44,750 nt of DNA from Polynucleobacter sp. (GTDB lineage Bacteria > Pseudomonadota > Gammaproteobacteria > Burkholderiales > Burkholderiaceae). Numbering within the stretch: position 1 is the first letter of the stretch; each line of letters starts with the position of its first letter. The position numbers and the translations under genes were made by a program. The notes below the pieces were generated by a model. It was given only the letters and a program-made list of their open reading frames with translations. It was not told the origin of the DNA and searched no databases. The stretch is taken from positions 1 through 44,750 of the forward strand of contig SSFP01000059.1 in NCBI GenBank assembly GCA_008015455.1, read 5' to 3'. Shown one piece after another: positions 15,301 through 26,202 of the stretch.

Positions 15301-15576
15301 GGCTCTTATTCCTGTATTTATTTAAATGTATATATATTTATAGTAGTAGTTAATAAAGCAACAAAATTCTGTGGATAACTAAAAAAACATTTATTAATCA
15401 GCATTTTACCTTCAATAAAACCTTGTGGATATCTTTTGAATAGCCTTTGGATAAACTTTAATAACTTTTCTTAGTTCTCCACAATTGAGCAATTATTCAC
15501 AATCTATCAACAAGCTATTCAAGTACTTATTCCCATAGTTATACATAAGCTATCAACAAAGTTTTCCACAGCTTTT
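15301..15576. other. Probable oriC: AT-rich dnaA-dnaN intergenic region with DnaA boxes
   Basis: DnaA-box-like 9-mers: TGTGGATAA 15370-15378, TGTGGATAT 15424-15432, TTTGGATAA 15446-15454, TTCTCCACA 15475-15483, TTATTCACA 15493-15501, TTTTCCACA 15562-15570; AT-rich tract 15313-15360. Confidence 0.8.
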
Positions 15577-17013
15577 TTAGTTCTTCAAAGACTGTTCTAA
15601 AACATGTAATTCATGGTTTAGTTGGTTGTCTCTAGCTCTTTCCTCAGTAATTTTACGTACAGCATGCAATACGGTTGTATGGTCTCTACCCCCAAAAAGT
15701 TCACCAATTTCTGGCAAGCTTTTTTGAGTCAATTCCTTAGCAATATACATTGCAATTTGTCTTGGTCTTGCAATGTTAGCAGGTCGCTTTTTGGAGTACA
15801 TATCTGCAACTTTAATGTTGTAGAAATCAGCGACAGTTTTCTGGATATTTTCTACAGAAATTTGACGATTTTGAACCGACAAGAGGTCTTTTAACGCCTC
15901 TCTAGCAACATCTATCGTGATCTCTTTTCCATGAAAACGAACATAAGCCAAGATTTTTCTTAAGGCGCCTTCAAGCTCTCGAACATTGGAGCGCAAGTGT
16001 TTAGCGACAAAGAATGCAACGTCTTCTGTTAGAGGAAGCCCCTCAGACAAAGCTTTTTTCATCAAAATGGCAACCCGCATTTCTAGTTCTGGCGGTTCAA
16101 TAGCTACGGTTAACCCAGAGTCAAAACGAGAAATCAAACGATCATCAATTCCTGAGATCTCCTTGGGATAAGTGTCGCTGGTCATGATGACCTGAGACCG
16201 ATTTGCCGTTAGGGCTTCAAAAGCATAGAAAAACTCTTCTTGAGACCTTGGTTTACCAGCAAAGAATTGAATATCGTCAATTAATAAGAGATCTAATGAG
16301 TGGTAGTACTGTTTGAACTTATCAAACGACTTTTGTTGATAAGCCTTAACAACATCAGACACATATTGCTCGGCATGAATGTAGCGGATCTTGGCTTTTG
16401 GATTTTCTTGCAATAAGTGATTGCCAATGGCATGAATTAGGTGTGTCTTACCAAGACCTACCCCACCATATAAATACATGGGGTTATAGGAAGAGCCAGG
16501 GTGATTTGCTACCTGAATCGCTGCAGCACGAGCTAACTGATTGGCTTTACCAGTAACAAAGCTATCAAAAGTTAAATGTGGGTTCAATCTTGAGCGCCCA
16601 TCAATTCCAATGCTGGGTAGCTCACTCATTTCATCTGCAACTTCTGCAGCTAAATTATTTGTATTTTTGTCAAAATTCTCTACTAAAAACTCAGTTTGGT
16701 TATCAGAAGTGTTAACCATTTTGATTTTGGGGTCCAAAACCCACTCAACGGCTATAGGGCGACCAAAATGAGTTTGAGAAAGCTCTATAAATCTTTGATT
16801 AAATTGATTTTTTGCCCAATCCAGCTTAAATCGATTGGGGGCAGCTAATGATAAAATGCCATCTTTATCATCAAAATTTAAAGCAAATAATGGCTTGATC
16901 CACGTTTTAAATTGTTGTGGAGAAAGCTCCTTAGAGAAAGAAGTTGTTACAAACTCCCAAAATGTCTCAAGGTTGTTTTTTGCCGTTAAATCGGAATTTG
17001 TCAAAGTATTCAT
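15577..17013 (-). CDS. dnaA: Chromosomal replication initiator protein DnaA
   Basis: [37 protein letters not shown]; start [14 protein letters not shown] at 17013 preferred over track start. Confidence 0.97.
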   Translation of the reverse strand: MNTLTNSDLTAKNNLETFWEFVTTSFSKELSPQQFKTWIKPLFALNFDDKDGILSLAAPNRFKLDWAKNQFNQRFIELSQTHFGRPIAVEWVLDPKIKMVNTSDNQTEFLVENFDKNTNNLAAEVADEMSELPSIGIDGRSRLNPHLTFDSFVTGKANQLARAAAIQVANHPGSSYNPMYLYGGVGLGKTHLIHAIGNHLLQENPKAKIRYIHAEQYVSDVVKAYQQKSFDKFKQYYHSLDLLLIDDIQFFAGKPRSQEEFFYAFEALTANRSQVIMTSDTYPKEISGIDDRLISRFDSGLTVAIEPPELEMRVAILMKKALSEGLPLTEDVAFFVAKHLRSNVRELEGALRKILAYVRFHGKEITIDVAREALKDLLSVQNRQISVENIQKTVADFYNIKVADMYSKKRPANIARPRQIAMYIAKELTQKSLPEIGELFGGRDHTTVLHAVRKITEERARDNQLNHELHVLEQSLKN

Positions 17014-17045
17014 AATCACCAACGGATTGTAGTCTTCCTTAAAAG

Positions 17046-17085
17046 TTATCCACAAAGGATAAGTTCGTGGATAAGCTGTGGATAA
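17046..17085. promoter_or_regulatory. DnaA box cluster upstream of dnaA
   Basis: TTATCCACA 17046-17054, CGTGGATAA 17066-17074, TGTGGATAA 17077-17085. Confidence 0.85.
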
Positions 17086-17213
17086 CTTGTTAATAAGTAA
17101 GAATCTTTATTAAAAACAATAAGATAATCCTGTGAATAAAAATATATTCTGTAAATATCTATTGACGACTAGGTACAAAAAGGCGAGAATCTAAGGTTAG
17201 CTAGGAAAAAATT

Positions 17214-17348
17214 ATGAAACGTACATATCAACCATCAGTAACTCGTCGTAAACGTACCCATGGTTTTCGTGTTCGCATGAAAACTAAAGGTGGACGCCAT
17301 GTTTTGAATGCGCGCCGTGCCAAAGGACGTAAACGCCTCGCTGTTTAA
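17214..17348 (+). CDS. rpmH: 50S ribosomal protein L34
   Basis: [44 protein letters not shown]; missing from ORF track (44 aa). Confidence 0.97.
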   Translation: MKRTYQPSVTRRKRTHGFRVRMKTKGGRHVLNARRAKGRKRLAV

Positions 17349-17382
17349 GCAACAGCAAGAAACAGAAAACTGTAGAGCGAGC

Positions 17383-17733
17383 ATGTCTTTGCCTCGCTCT
17401 ACACGTCTTTCTGATGCGGGCGTTATTCGACAGGTTCTCGCCCAAAGACCCCAAACGACTAAGTACATTGCGGCTCATTCTCTAAACGAGAAAGGCTTGG
17501 GATTTGCATTAACCGTTCCTAAGCGCTTAGCCAAACGAGCGGTAGATCGCAATCGCATTAAACGATTAATGCGAGAAATCTACCGTACATCGCCTATGGC
17601 TGGCGCGAACCAGGAGCAGTTGCTTGTATTGCGGTTAAGAAAAAAAATTGGGGATAGAACCAAGAATCGTTTAAGAGAGGCAGAGCGTCTTGAAATTCGA
17701 GCAGAATTGCAAAGCTTATTCCTAAAAAAATGA
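17383..17733 (+). CDS. rnpA: Ribonuclease P protein component
   Basis: LGFALTVPKRLAKRAVDRNRIKRLMREIYR; start at 17383 (MSLPRSTRLSDAG) likely, the track ORF overlaps rpmH. Confidence 0.93.
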   Translation: MSLPRSTRLSDAGVIRQVLAQRPQTTKYIAAHSLNEKGLGFALTVPKRLAKRAVDRNRIKRLMREIYRTSPMAGANQEQLLVLRLRKKIGDRTKNRLREAERLEIRAELQSLFLKK

Positions 17734-17960
17734 TCTCAAAGTTATTGCAGGGCTTCGTTCGCCTATATCAATTAACCTTGAGCCCTTTTTGGGGTGCTCA
17801 ATGTCGGTTTTATCCAACCTGCTCTTGTTATGCCATTGATGCTTTAAAGCAACATGGCGCACTTAAAGGAAGTTATCTAAGCGTTTGGCGCTTATGCAGA
17901 TGTCATCCTTGGGCAAAGGGCGGTGTTGATCCTGTGCCTGAAAAGGTCATCAAGAAATAA
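17730..17960 (+). CDS. yidD: Membrane protein insertion efficiency factor YidD
   Basis: LYQLTLSPFWGAQCRFYPTCSCYAIDALKQHG. Confidence 0.95.
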   Translation: MISKLLQGFVRLYQLTLSPFWGAQCRFYPTCSCYAIDALKQHGALKGSYLSVWRLCRCHPWAKGGVDPVPEKVIKK

Positions 17961-18011
17961 CCTTCTCACACTACAATCTAGTTTTACGTAAATTACGACA
18001 GAAAACAAATA

Positions 18012-19682
18012 ATGGATATTAGAAAAACGCTTCTTTGGGCTATCTTTACGATCTCAGCAGTTTTGCTATTTGATAGCTGGCAAAAAACAAATGGCCAACC
18101 ATCATTGTTTTCTCAGCCACCGGCTAAAGAGGCGACTGCACCTGCAACTACTACAAACAAAGATTTACCGAAACCGGTCGCAAGTGCTGCAACTCCAATT
18201 GCCGCAGCTAGCGCACAAAAGAGCGGCGAAATCATCACATTAAAAAATGAAGTGATTGAGCTTGAAATTGACTCTCTAGGGGGCGCAATTGTTAAAGCTC
18301 GACTTCTCAAACATTTAGAAGAAGATAAATCGGCTGTTTTATTGTTTGACCGTAGCAAAGAGCGTCAATATTTCGCTAGAAGCGGTTTGGTATCAGCGAA
18401 TGGCGTTGAGCTTCCTAACCACACGCAAGTATTTTCGGTTAGCAAAAATCCAGCGACTAATTCAGTCGTCTTGACTGCGGAAAAAGGCGGCGTTCGCTTA
18501 GAAAAAACCTACACTTTAGCTAAAGACGCTTATGTTGTTGATGCAAAACATACGATTAAAAACATCGGCGCACAAAATTTAGATGCAACCTTATATGCTG
18601 AAATTGTTCGTGATGGTGGTAAGCCATCGTTCAATGGAAAGGTTGAAGAGAGTTCTTTTTACAGCACCTTCACAGGGCCTGCGATTTATACAGACTCTGA
18701 AAAATTTCATAAAGTAGATTTTTCTGACATTGAAAAAGGTAAGGCTAAGATTCCTGGAACTCAGGCTCCAGGACAAGGGGCATGGGTTGCCATGATTCAA
18801 CATTATTTTGTCACTGCTTGGTTACCAACAAGCAATTTACAAAAAGATTTGTATGTTGAGATGTTGGAAAAAAATCAATATCGCGTCGGTGTTAAATCAA
18901 AGTTAGACGCTTTAGCGATTGGTCAGGAAAAATCTGAGGCACTTAGACTTTATGTGGGACCACAAGAGGAGCGAGTGCTTGAAACGGTAGCCCCAGGTCT
19001 TGAGTTGGTAAAAGACTATGGCTGGTTAACCATTTTGGCAAAACCAATTTTTTGGTTACTTGAAAAAATCCACGGTTTTGTTAATAACTGGGGATGGGCC
19101 ATCATCTTGTTAACGGTTCTGATCAAGTTAGTCTTCTTCCCGCTTTCAGCGGCCAGCTATAAATCAATGGCTAGAATGAAAGAAGTTCAACCACGTCTTT
19201 TAGAAATGAAAGAGCGCTATAAGGGTGAGCCACAAAAATTAAATCAAGCCATGATGGAAATGTATCGCAAAGAGAAAATTAATCCTCTTGGTGGTTGTTT
19301 CCCTGTATTGATTCAGATTCCGGTGTTTATCGCTTTGTATTGGGTGTTATTAGCTTCAGTAGAAATGCGTGCAGCGCCATGGGTGGGTTGGATCAGCGAC
19401 CTATCTAAACCAGACACATTATTTGGCGTTTGGTTTGGCATGCCAATTGGCTTGTTGCCTATTTTGATGGCGGTGTCCATGTTTATTCAAACAAAGTTAA
19501 ATCCAACACCGCCTGATCCTGTGCAAGCTAAATTGATGATGTTGATGCCATTGGCGTTTTCATTCATGTTCTTCTTCTTCCCATCGGGCTTAGTTTTGTA
19601 CTGGGTCGTGAATAACGTTTTATCTATTGCTCAACAGTGGCAAATTAATAAGATTTACGGCGGCAACAAAAAAACCGCTTAA
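18012..19682 (+). CDS. yidC: Membrane protein insertase YidC
   Basis: MDIRKTLLWAIFTISAVLLFDSWQK...; C-terminal insertase domain. Confidence 0.97.
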   Translation: MDIRKTLLWAIFTISAVLLFDSWQKTNGQPSLFSQPPAKEATAPATTTNKDLPKPVASAATPIAAASAQKSGEIITLKNEVIELEIDSLGGAIVKARLLKHLEEDKSAVLLFDRSKERQYFARSGLVSANGVELPNHTQVFSVSKNPATNSVVLTAEKGGVRLEKTYTLAKDAYVVDAKHTIKNIGAQNLDATLYAEIVRDGGKPSFNGKVEESSFYSTFTGPAIYTDSEKFHKVDFSDIEKGKAKIPGTQAPGQGAWVAMIQHYFVTAWLPTSNLQKDLYVEMLEKNQYRVGVKSKLDALAIGQEKSEALRLYVGPQEERVLETVAPGLELVKDYGWLTILAKPIFWLLEKIHGFVNNWGWAIILLTVLIKLVFFPLSAASYKSMARMKEVQPRLLEMKERYKGEPQKLNQAMMEMYRKEKINPLGGCFPVLIQIPVFIALYWVLLASVEMRAAPWVGWISDLSKPDTLFGVWFGMPIGLLPILMAVSMFIQTKLNPTPPDPVQAKLMMLMPLAFSFMFFFFPSGLVLYWVVNNVLSIAQQWQINKIYGGNKKTA

Positions 19683-19684
19683 CT

Positions 19685-21058
19685 ATGTCCACACAACGCG
19701 ACCCGATCATTGCTTTAGCAACCGCGAAGGGTCGCGCTAGTGTTGGAATTCTTCGTTTATCCGGCAAAGGCGTTTCAGAGCTCGGCCGACTTCTTTGCCG
19801 ATGTGAATTAAGTCCTCGTTATGCCACCCTGATTAAGTTCGAAGATCGGGCTAGGGAGTTAATTGATGAGGGTTTAGCCATCTTTTTTCCAGGGCCACAC
19901 TCCTATACTGGAGAAGATGTTTTAGAACTTCAGTGCCATGGCAGTTCAGCGGGACTAAGTTTATTAATGGACCGTTGTTTGGAGTTGGGGCAGGCTTATC
20001 AACTTCGCTTAGCCCAGCCAGGAGAATTTACAGAACGTGCTTTCCTAAATGGCAAGATTGATTTAGCCCAAGCAGAAGCCATTGCCGATTTGATTGATGC
20101 CAGCAGTGCTTTGGCAGCCAAGTCAGCTGCAAAATCTTTGAAGGGGGAGTTTTCTAAAAAGATTGATGTGTTTCTTCACTCACTCATTGAGTTGCGAGCA
20201 CTAACTGAGGCAACCCTCGACTTCCCTGAAGAGGAAATTGATTTTATTGAGCAGCATGATGTATTCAATCGCCTGCAAAAAATTCTAGAGAACATCCAAG
20301 AGGTTAAAAAAGCCGCACAACAAGGCTCGATTATTAGAGATGGTTTAACCATCGTTCTTGTCGGCCAACCTAACGTTGGAAAAAGTTCTTTAATGAATGC
20401 GCTAGCCGGCGAAGAAGTTGCCATCGTGACTGATGTTGCTGGCACAACGCGCGATCGATTAAAAGAAACCATCCAAATTGATGGTATTCCATTACATATT
20501 GTAGATACGGCTGGTTTAAGAGAAACCACGGATAGTGTTGAACAAATAGGTATTGAACGAACCTGGAAATCAATTGAGCAAGCCGATTTAGTGCTGCACT
20601 TAATGGATGCCTCTCAAAGCTCAAGCATCTCTGATACAGATGAATTGTTGATCAAAAAAATTCAAGCGGTTGCCGCTAAGCAAGTGCCCATTAAGATGAT
20701 TTGGAACAAAATTGATCGGGCTAAAAACACCTCTGTATCGGACGGGGAACACTTTTATGTTTCTGCAAAAACTGGGCAGGGTTTAGACGCTCTTAAAAAA
20801 GAGTTGTTATTGGTTGCTGGTTGGCAGCCTGAAGCTGAGGGTGGCATCTTGGCGAGAAAACGTCATATTGAGGCTCTTTTAGACGCCGAAAGTCATATCC
20901 AAGCTGCCTTGCGCTTGCTGAAAGAGCAGTCATTTTCGGTAGAGCTTGCCGCCGAGGAGATGAGATTAGCCCAGGAGTCTTTATCCAAAATCACGGGGCA
21001 GTTCTTGCCAGATGATTTGTTGGGAAAAATCTTTAGCACCTTCTGCATTGGCAAATAA
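19685..21058 (+). CDS. mnmE: tRNA modification GTPase MnmE
   Basis: GQPNVGKSSLMNALAGEEVAIVTDVAGTTRD; C-terminal FCIGK. Confidence 0.97.
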   Translation: MSTQRDPIIALATAKGRASVGILRLSGKGVSELGRLLCRCELSPRYATLIKFEDRARELIDEGLAIFFPGPHSYTGEDVLELQCHGSSAGLSLLMDRCLELGQAYQLRLAQPGEFTERAFLNGKIDLAQAEAIADLIDASSALAAKSAAKSLKGEFSKKIDVFLHSLIELRALTEATLDFPEEEIDFIEQHDVFNRLQKILENIQEVKKAAQQGSIIRDGLTIVLVGQPNVGKSSLMNALAGEEVAIVTDVAGTTRDRLKETIQIDGIPLHIVDTAGLRETTDSVEQIGIERTWKSIEQADLVLHLMDASQSSSISDTDELLIKKIQAVAAKQVPIKMIWNKIDRAKNTSVSDGEHFYVSAKTGQGLDALKKELLLVAGWQPEAEGGILARKRHIEALLDAESHIQAALRLLKEQSFSVELAAEEMRLAQESLSKITGQFLPDDLLGKIFSTFCIGK

Positions 21059-21063
21059 GTAAG

Positions 21064-21945
21064 ATGCAATTTGATCAAGTGGTGTTGGCTGGGGGTGGGA
21101 ATCGCTGTTGGTGGCAGGCGGGTTTTTGGCACGTCTTAAACGAGCACTTTCCGCAAGCGCCCAAAAGAATAGTAGCTATTAGTGCTGGTGCAGCTACCGC
21201 TTGTTTGCTCTATGCGCGCCCTGGGAAAGATGGCGCACTTTGGGGATTGAACTACTACGCAAAGGCGCTAGCCAATGTTCATCAAAACATTAATTGGTCA
21301 CACCTTTTTTCCAAGGATCCGCTATTCCCACACCATCATATCTATAGAGCTGCTCTAACGAATATGTTGAAGGATGGTTTTGAGCAGCTGCAAACTGCAC
21401 CTGAAATTATGGTGGGGCTTGCTCAGATCCCAGCATGGTTGGGACCTAAATCAGCCGTTGCCTTGGGCTTGATGGTCTATAACCTGGAAAAATATTTCAA
21501 GAAAAACCTGCATCCTGAGCTCGGTAAAAAGTTAGGCTTCAAGCGGATTTTTGTGGCGGCTCAAGAGTGTAAAGACATAGATAGTTTGGTGGAGCTGATT
21601 TTGCAATCTTCTTGTACCCCACCATTTACCCCAGTGATGTACCGAGATGGTCGCGCTGTTTTAGATGGCGGCTTGGTGGATAACGTTCCGATTGATGGCT
21701 TACTTTCAGCAGCGCCAGGGGAGCGACCTCATGAGGTTTTGGTGCTGTTAACAAGGCGCTACCCTTATCCAGACTTCTTTGTTAGAGAATTGCCGGGTTT
21801 AAGGCTCACATATGTTCAGCCTAGGCAGCCCGTTGCTGTCTCTAGCTGGGATTACTCGCAATATTCCCTCATGCCAGTGGCTTATGAGCAAGGGCGTGAA
21901 GATGCCAAAAATACCATTTTTTCGCTAACTTTCCCTGGGAAATGA
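21064..21945 (+). CDS. Patatin-like phospholipase family protein
   Basis: VLAGGGNRCWWQAGF...AISAGAATA; DGGLVDNVP. Confidence 0.8.
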   Translation: MQFDQVVLAGGGNRCWWQAGFWHVLNEHFPQAPKRIVAISAGAATACLLYARPGKDGALWGLNYYAKALANVHQNINWSHLFSKDPLFPHHHIYRAALTNMLKDGFEQLQTAPEIMVGLAQIPAWLGPKSAVALGLMVYNLEKYFKKNLHPELGKKLGFKRIFVAAQECKDIDSLVELILQSSCTPPFTPVMYRDGRAVLDGGLVDNVPIDGLLSAAPGERPHEVLVLLTRRYPYPDFFVRELPGLRLTYVQPRQPVAVSSWDYSQYSLMPVAYEQGREDAKNTIFSLTFPGK

Positions 21946-22038
21946 TTTCTGAGCAATTCTGCTTTTGGACCCCGTTTGTAAGGCTAAAAGAGTCGTCAAG
22001 TGGTATCCTTACGGTATTCCAATCACTCACGACTAACC

Positions 22039-23904
22039 ATGAATCAACCTACGATGAAGGGTGTGGCCTCCCTTAATGTGCCATCTTATGTTAAACATCA
22101 GAAATTAATTGATTGGGTAGCTGAAATTGCTGCTCTTACACAGCCAGATAGCGTTTACTGGTGTGACGGTTCCCAAGAAGAATATGACCGTTTATGTGCC
22201 AATATGGTTGAGGCAGGAACTCTTAAAAAGCTAAATCCAGCTAAGAGAAAGAATTCATATTTAGCGTGTTCAGATCCAAGCGACGTAGCTCGTGTTGAAG
22301 ATCGTACATATATCTGTTCAGCTAAAAAAGAAGATGCAGGTCCTACTAATAACTGGATGGACCCGGCTGAAATGAGAAAAACTCTACAACCGTTGTTTAC
22401 AGGTTGTATGAAAGGTAGAACTCTTTATGTGGTGCCATTTTCAATGGGCCCATTAGGCTCACCAATTGCTCACATCGGTGTTGAGTTATCAGATAGCCCT
22501 TATGTTGCCATCAATATGCGCGTTATGACTCGTATGGGTAAAGGCGTATTTGATGTGTTGGGTAGCGATGGTCCATTTGTTCCTTGTGTTCACACAGTAG
22601 GCAAACCGTTAGCTGTAGGTGAAAAAGATGTTGCATGGCCATGTAATGCAACTAAGTACATTGTGCATTACCCAGAAACTCGTGAAATTTGGTCATATGG
22701 TTCAGGTTATGGTGGCAATGCCCTATTAGGTAAGAAGTGCTTTGCTTTGCGTATTGCTTCAACAATGGGTCGTGACCAAGGCTGGTTAGCAGAGCACATG
22801 TTGATTTTGGGTGTTACGTCACCTGAAGGTAAGAAGTATCACGTGGCAGCAGCGTTCCCATCAGCTTGTGGCAAAACAAACTTTGCGATGTTGATTCCGC
22901 CTCAAGGTTTCCAGGGCTGGAAAGTCACTACGATTGGTGATGACATTGCTTGGATCAAGCCTCGTAAAGATAAATCAGGTCAAACACGTTTGTTCGCGAT
23001 TAACCCTGAAGCTGGTTATTTCGGCGTTGCGCCAGGAACGAATACTCTAACAAATGCCAATTGCATGGCATCGTTAAATGAAAACGTTATCTTTACAAAC
23101 GTTGCTTTAACTGATGATGGTGATGTTTGGTGGGAAGGCATGACTGACAAAGCCCCTGATCATTTAATTGATTGGCAAGGTAAAGATTGGACGCCTGCAG
23201 ATGGCGCTTCTGGTCGCAAGGCATCTCATCCTAACGCGCGCTTTACAGTAGCTGCCACTAATAACCCAGTGATTGATCCTGAGTGGAACAATCCTGATGG
23301 TGTCGCAATTGATGCATTCATTTTCGGTGGTCGTCGCTCAACAACAGTGCCTCTAGTTACTGAAGCTCGTAATTGGATTGAAGGCGTTTACATGGCTGCA
23401 ACAATGGGTTCAGAAACAACTGCGGCAGCTGCTGGTCAGCAAGGCGTTGTTCGTCGTGATCCATTTGCGATGTTGCCATTTGCTGGTTACAACATGAGCG
23501 ACTATTTCCAACACTGGTTGGATATGGGTAAACAATTGGCAGCCGAAGGTGCTAAATTGCCAAGCATCTATTGCGTGAACTGGTTCCGCAAGGACGAGGC
23601 TGGTAAGTTTGTATGGCCAGGCTACGGTGAAAATATGCGTGTCTTAGCTTGGATGCTAGAGCGCATCGAAGGCAAGGCTAAGGGTCAAGAAAACATTTTT
23701 GGTACAACGCCAACGCATGCTGACCTTAATTGGACTGGTTTGAACTTTAGCGCTGAACAATTTGAAAAAGTAACTTCTATTGATAAAGCAGCTTGGCAAG
23801 ATGAAATGAAACTTCATGATCAATTGTTTGATCAGCTTTCATATCATTTACCAAAAGAGTTGGTAGAAACAAAAAATGCTCTAGAAGCTCGATTAGCAAA
23901 TTAA
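22039..23904 (+). CDS. pckG: Phosphoenolpyruvate carboxykinase (GTP)
   Basis: [31 protein letters not shown]; start [15 protein letters not shown] at 22039. Confidence 0.96.
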   Translation: MNQPTMKGVASLNVPSYVKHQKLIDWVAEIAALTQPDSVYWCDGSQEEYDRLCANMVEAGTLKKLNPAKRKNSYLACSDPSDVARVEDRTYICSAKKEDAGPTNNWMDPAEMRKTLQPLFTGCMKGRTLYVVPFSMGPLGSPIAHIGVELSDSPYVAINMRVMTRMGKGVFDVLGSDGPFVPCVHTVGKPLAVGEKDVAWPCNATKYIVHYPETREIWSYGSGYGGNALLGKKCFALRIASTMGRDQGWLAEHMLILGVTSPEGKKYHVAAAFPSACGKTNFAMLIPPQGFQGWKVTTIGDDIAWIKPRKDKSGQTRLFAINPEAGYFGVAPGTNTLTNANCMASLNENVIFTNVALTDDGDVWWEGMTDKAPDHLIDWQGKDWTPADGASGRKASHPNARFTVAATNNPVIDPEWNNPDGVAIDAFIFGGRRSTTVPLVTEARNWIEGVYMAATMGSETTAAAAGQQGVVRRDPFAMLPFAGYNMSDYFQHWLDMGKQLAAEGAKLPSIYCVNWFRKDEAGKFVWPGYGENMRVLAWMLERIEGKAKGQENIFGTTPTHADLNWTGLNFSAEQFEKVTSIDKAAWQDEMKLHDQLFDQLSYHLPKELVETKNALEARLAN

Positions 23905-23922
23905 GTTCTAGATGTAGAAAGC

Positions 23923-23954
23923 AAAACCCCTTTGACATGTCAAAGGGGTTTTTT
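23923..23954 (+). terminator. Rho-independent terminator after pckG
   Basis: AACCCCTTTGACATGTCAAAGGGGTT followed by T-run. Confidence 0.92.
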
Positions 23955-24004
23955 ATTTGCGCAGCTTATTTTGACTGCTTGTTAACAATTGTTGCCAATC
24001 GACC

Positions 24005-24925
24005 TTAGCGAATTTTTACCATCATGTTTGCGGGGTTGAGGTGAGCGCCCGCTTTAATGACTTCGTAATGAAGGTGAGGCCCTGAAGATCTACCAGTATT
24101 GCCGACTTTGGCAATCACATCACCTCTTTTAACTGTTTGCCCTGTTCTCACAACAATCTGACTCGCATGAGCATAACGGGTCTTAAAGCCTTCAGCATGG
24201 TTAATCTCAACCACGTTGCCATATTGCGAGTCCCATCCAGCACGACTAACAACGCCACCTGCGGAGGCAACGATGGGGGTACCTACCGGCGCAGCAAAAT
24301 CGGTTCCTTCGTGTCTTGCCATCGCTTGAGTAAATGGATCGATTCTTAAACCATAGCCACTGCTTAAGCTGTAGTTACCTTTAATCGGGGTGCCGGTTGG
24401 CAGGGTGTGTAACCAAGCCAATTGCTTAGCCCACAAGACATTCACTTCCTCAACGCTCTTTTTAAATGCAGTGACATCCTGAAGTGAGTCATCTAAAGCA
24501 CTAATGAGGTCTGCGTTGTTATTGCTTTTGAGTGAAACAGGTCTAAGTGGACCGCCTTTTGCGTTTCCGCTAGGGATCTGAGACCTCACGGCGCTTGGTG
24601 TTGCCATTTCCATAAAGCGATCTTTTAGCTTTTGGATTTCGATTAATTCTTGTGATGTGGCTTGCAGCTTTTCTTGAATTAATTCAAGACGAGCTTTGTA
24701 GGACTCTTCAATTTTGTCTTGTTCGGCTTGAGTTAAAACTCCGCCCATGGCGCGAGCAATTTCTGGGCGCGCCTCAATAGCGATTCGCAAACCAACAAAG
24801 TGCAAAATACCACCCATAGCAATGAGGAAGGCTGCAAAAATAGCGATTGCAATTGAGACAGTTCTCAACGTAATTGAAATTTTTCTAACCCGGCCCGTTG
24901 GACCAGAAACCCACATTAATTGCAT
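24005..24925 (-). CDS. M23 family metallopeptidase
   Basis: SGYGLRIDPFTQAMARHEGTDFAAPVGTPIVASAGGVV...SSGPHLHYEV. Confidence 0.93.
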   Translation of the reverse strand: MQLMWVSGPTGRVRKISITLRTVSIAIAIFAAFLIAMGGILHFVGLRIAIEARPEIARAMGGVLTQAEQDKIEESYKARLELIQEKLQATSQELIEIQKLKDRFMEMATPSAVRSQIPSGNAKGGPLRPVSLKSNNNADLISALDDSLQDVTAFKKSVEEVNVLWAKQLAWLHTLPTGTPIKGNYSLSSGYGLRIDPFTQAMARHEGTDFAAPVGTPIVASAGGVVSRAGWDSQYGNVVEINHAEGFKTRYAHASQIVVRTGQTVKRGDVIAKVGNTGRSSGPHLHYEVIKAGAHLNPANMMVKIR

Positions 24926-24975
24926 GAATACAGTTCAAAATAAGACAATCCTCCATTATAAAGGCTACCCCAGAG

Positions 24976-26202
24976 ATGCCAAGCGTTAAAAACCCCTACG
25001 AAGCGGTGATTGTTGGTGCCGGTATTGCTGGTGCCGCTATTGCTAAGGCATTGAAAAATAACAATTTAAATAATTTTTTGGTGGTGGATAAGGGTTTGGG
25101 TCCAGCTACAGGCACCAGTGCACACGGGCATGCCTTATGCCATCCGTATATTGGTCGAGGAGCCTCAAGGTTACAGCGCTTAACCTTTTTAGCCTTTAAA
25201 GAAGCCAGAGATGTTTGGGGAAAACATTGGTGCGGGCATGGCGTTTTTCATTTACCTAGAACTCAAGAAGGCTTTACCAAACAAATAATGAGTGAGCGCT
25301 TGCTTTCTCAGGGATTCAACTTCGATATGGCTATGCCCATGGATCAGGCAGAGGCAAATGAAAAAATTGGAGTTCAGTCCGGCGGCACTTTTTTCCCTGA
25401 GGGTGGTTGGGTGAATTTAGAGCAGGCTTGTCATGAGGTCTTTGATGAGATGGCGCCTGAGCGAAAGTTATGGGCAACAAAACTTAGAAGGATAGAAAAG
25501 GTTGATGGGCAATGGATGCTTTGGGATGACCAAGATCAACTCATTGCTAGTACCGAGCGAGTGTTTTTGGCTAATGGCTTGGGTGTTAAAGACTTGGCCG
25601 AATCGATTGATATCTCGCTACCTTTAAAACCAGTTAGAGGGCAGTTATCTAAGTTCAGGTTTTCAAAGCAAAGTACATGGGCACAACATTTGCCTCGTTA
25701 TGCCTTATCTGGAAAAGTCTATTGCTTAACACCCGAAGAAAAAGGTGGTGAGTTCGAGTGGGTTGTAGGCTCATCCTATGATGAGGAAGTGGATGATCTA
25801 AATGTTTGGGATAGCAGTCACGCAGAAAATAAAGCTTTAATTAAAGAGATGCTTAACCAAGATCTGCATGATGACGAGTTAAAAGTGAAAGATGCCTTTG
25901 TGGGTGTTCGATGCGTGGCAAGTGACCGTTTGCCGATCATGGGCCCCGTTAAGTCTCAACCAGGTTTATATATTCTGACCTCGCTAGGTTCGCGCGGCGT
26001 GATGTGGTCAGCGTTAGCTAGCCAGATGTTCACCGAACATCTGGCATATGAGAAAAATCACTCAGCTTTTTTAGACGCCCGTTTTTTTGCGGGTGCGCGC
26101 TTAGCTGCCGCAGGCTTAGATTCTGTTTTAGCAGAGGCTTTGCTACCAGCGCGTTTTTTAGCTGGCGTTTCAAACTCAAAACCAATCTTGCCATCGGCTT
26201 GA
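24976..26202 (+). CDS. FAD-dependent oxidoreductase, DAO family (MnmC C-terminal-domain-like)
   Basis: YEAVIVGAGIAGAAIAKALK; VGVRCVASDRLPIMGPV; LGSRGVMWSALASQ. Confidence 0.83.
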   Translation: MPSVKNPYEAVIVGAGIAGAAIAKALKNNNLNNFLVVDKGLGPATGTSAHGHALCHPYIGRGASRLQRLTFLAFKEARDVWGKHWCGHGVFHLPRTQEGFTKQIMSERLLSQGFNFDMAMPMDQAEANEKIGVQSGGTFFPEGGWVNLEQACHEVFDEMAPERKLWATKLRRIEKVDGQWMLWDDQDQLIASTERVFLANGLGVKDLAESIDISLPLKPVRGQLSKFRFSKQSTWAQHLPRYALSGKVYCLTPEEKGGEFEWVVGSSYDEEVDDLNVWDSSHAENKALIKEMLNQDLHDDELKVKDAFVGVRCVASDRLPIMGPVKSQPGLYILTSLGSRGVMWSALASQMFTEHLAYEKNHSAFLDARFFAGARLAAAGLDSVLAEALLPARFLAGVSNSKPILPSA

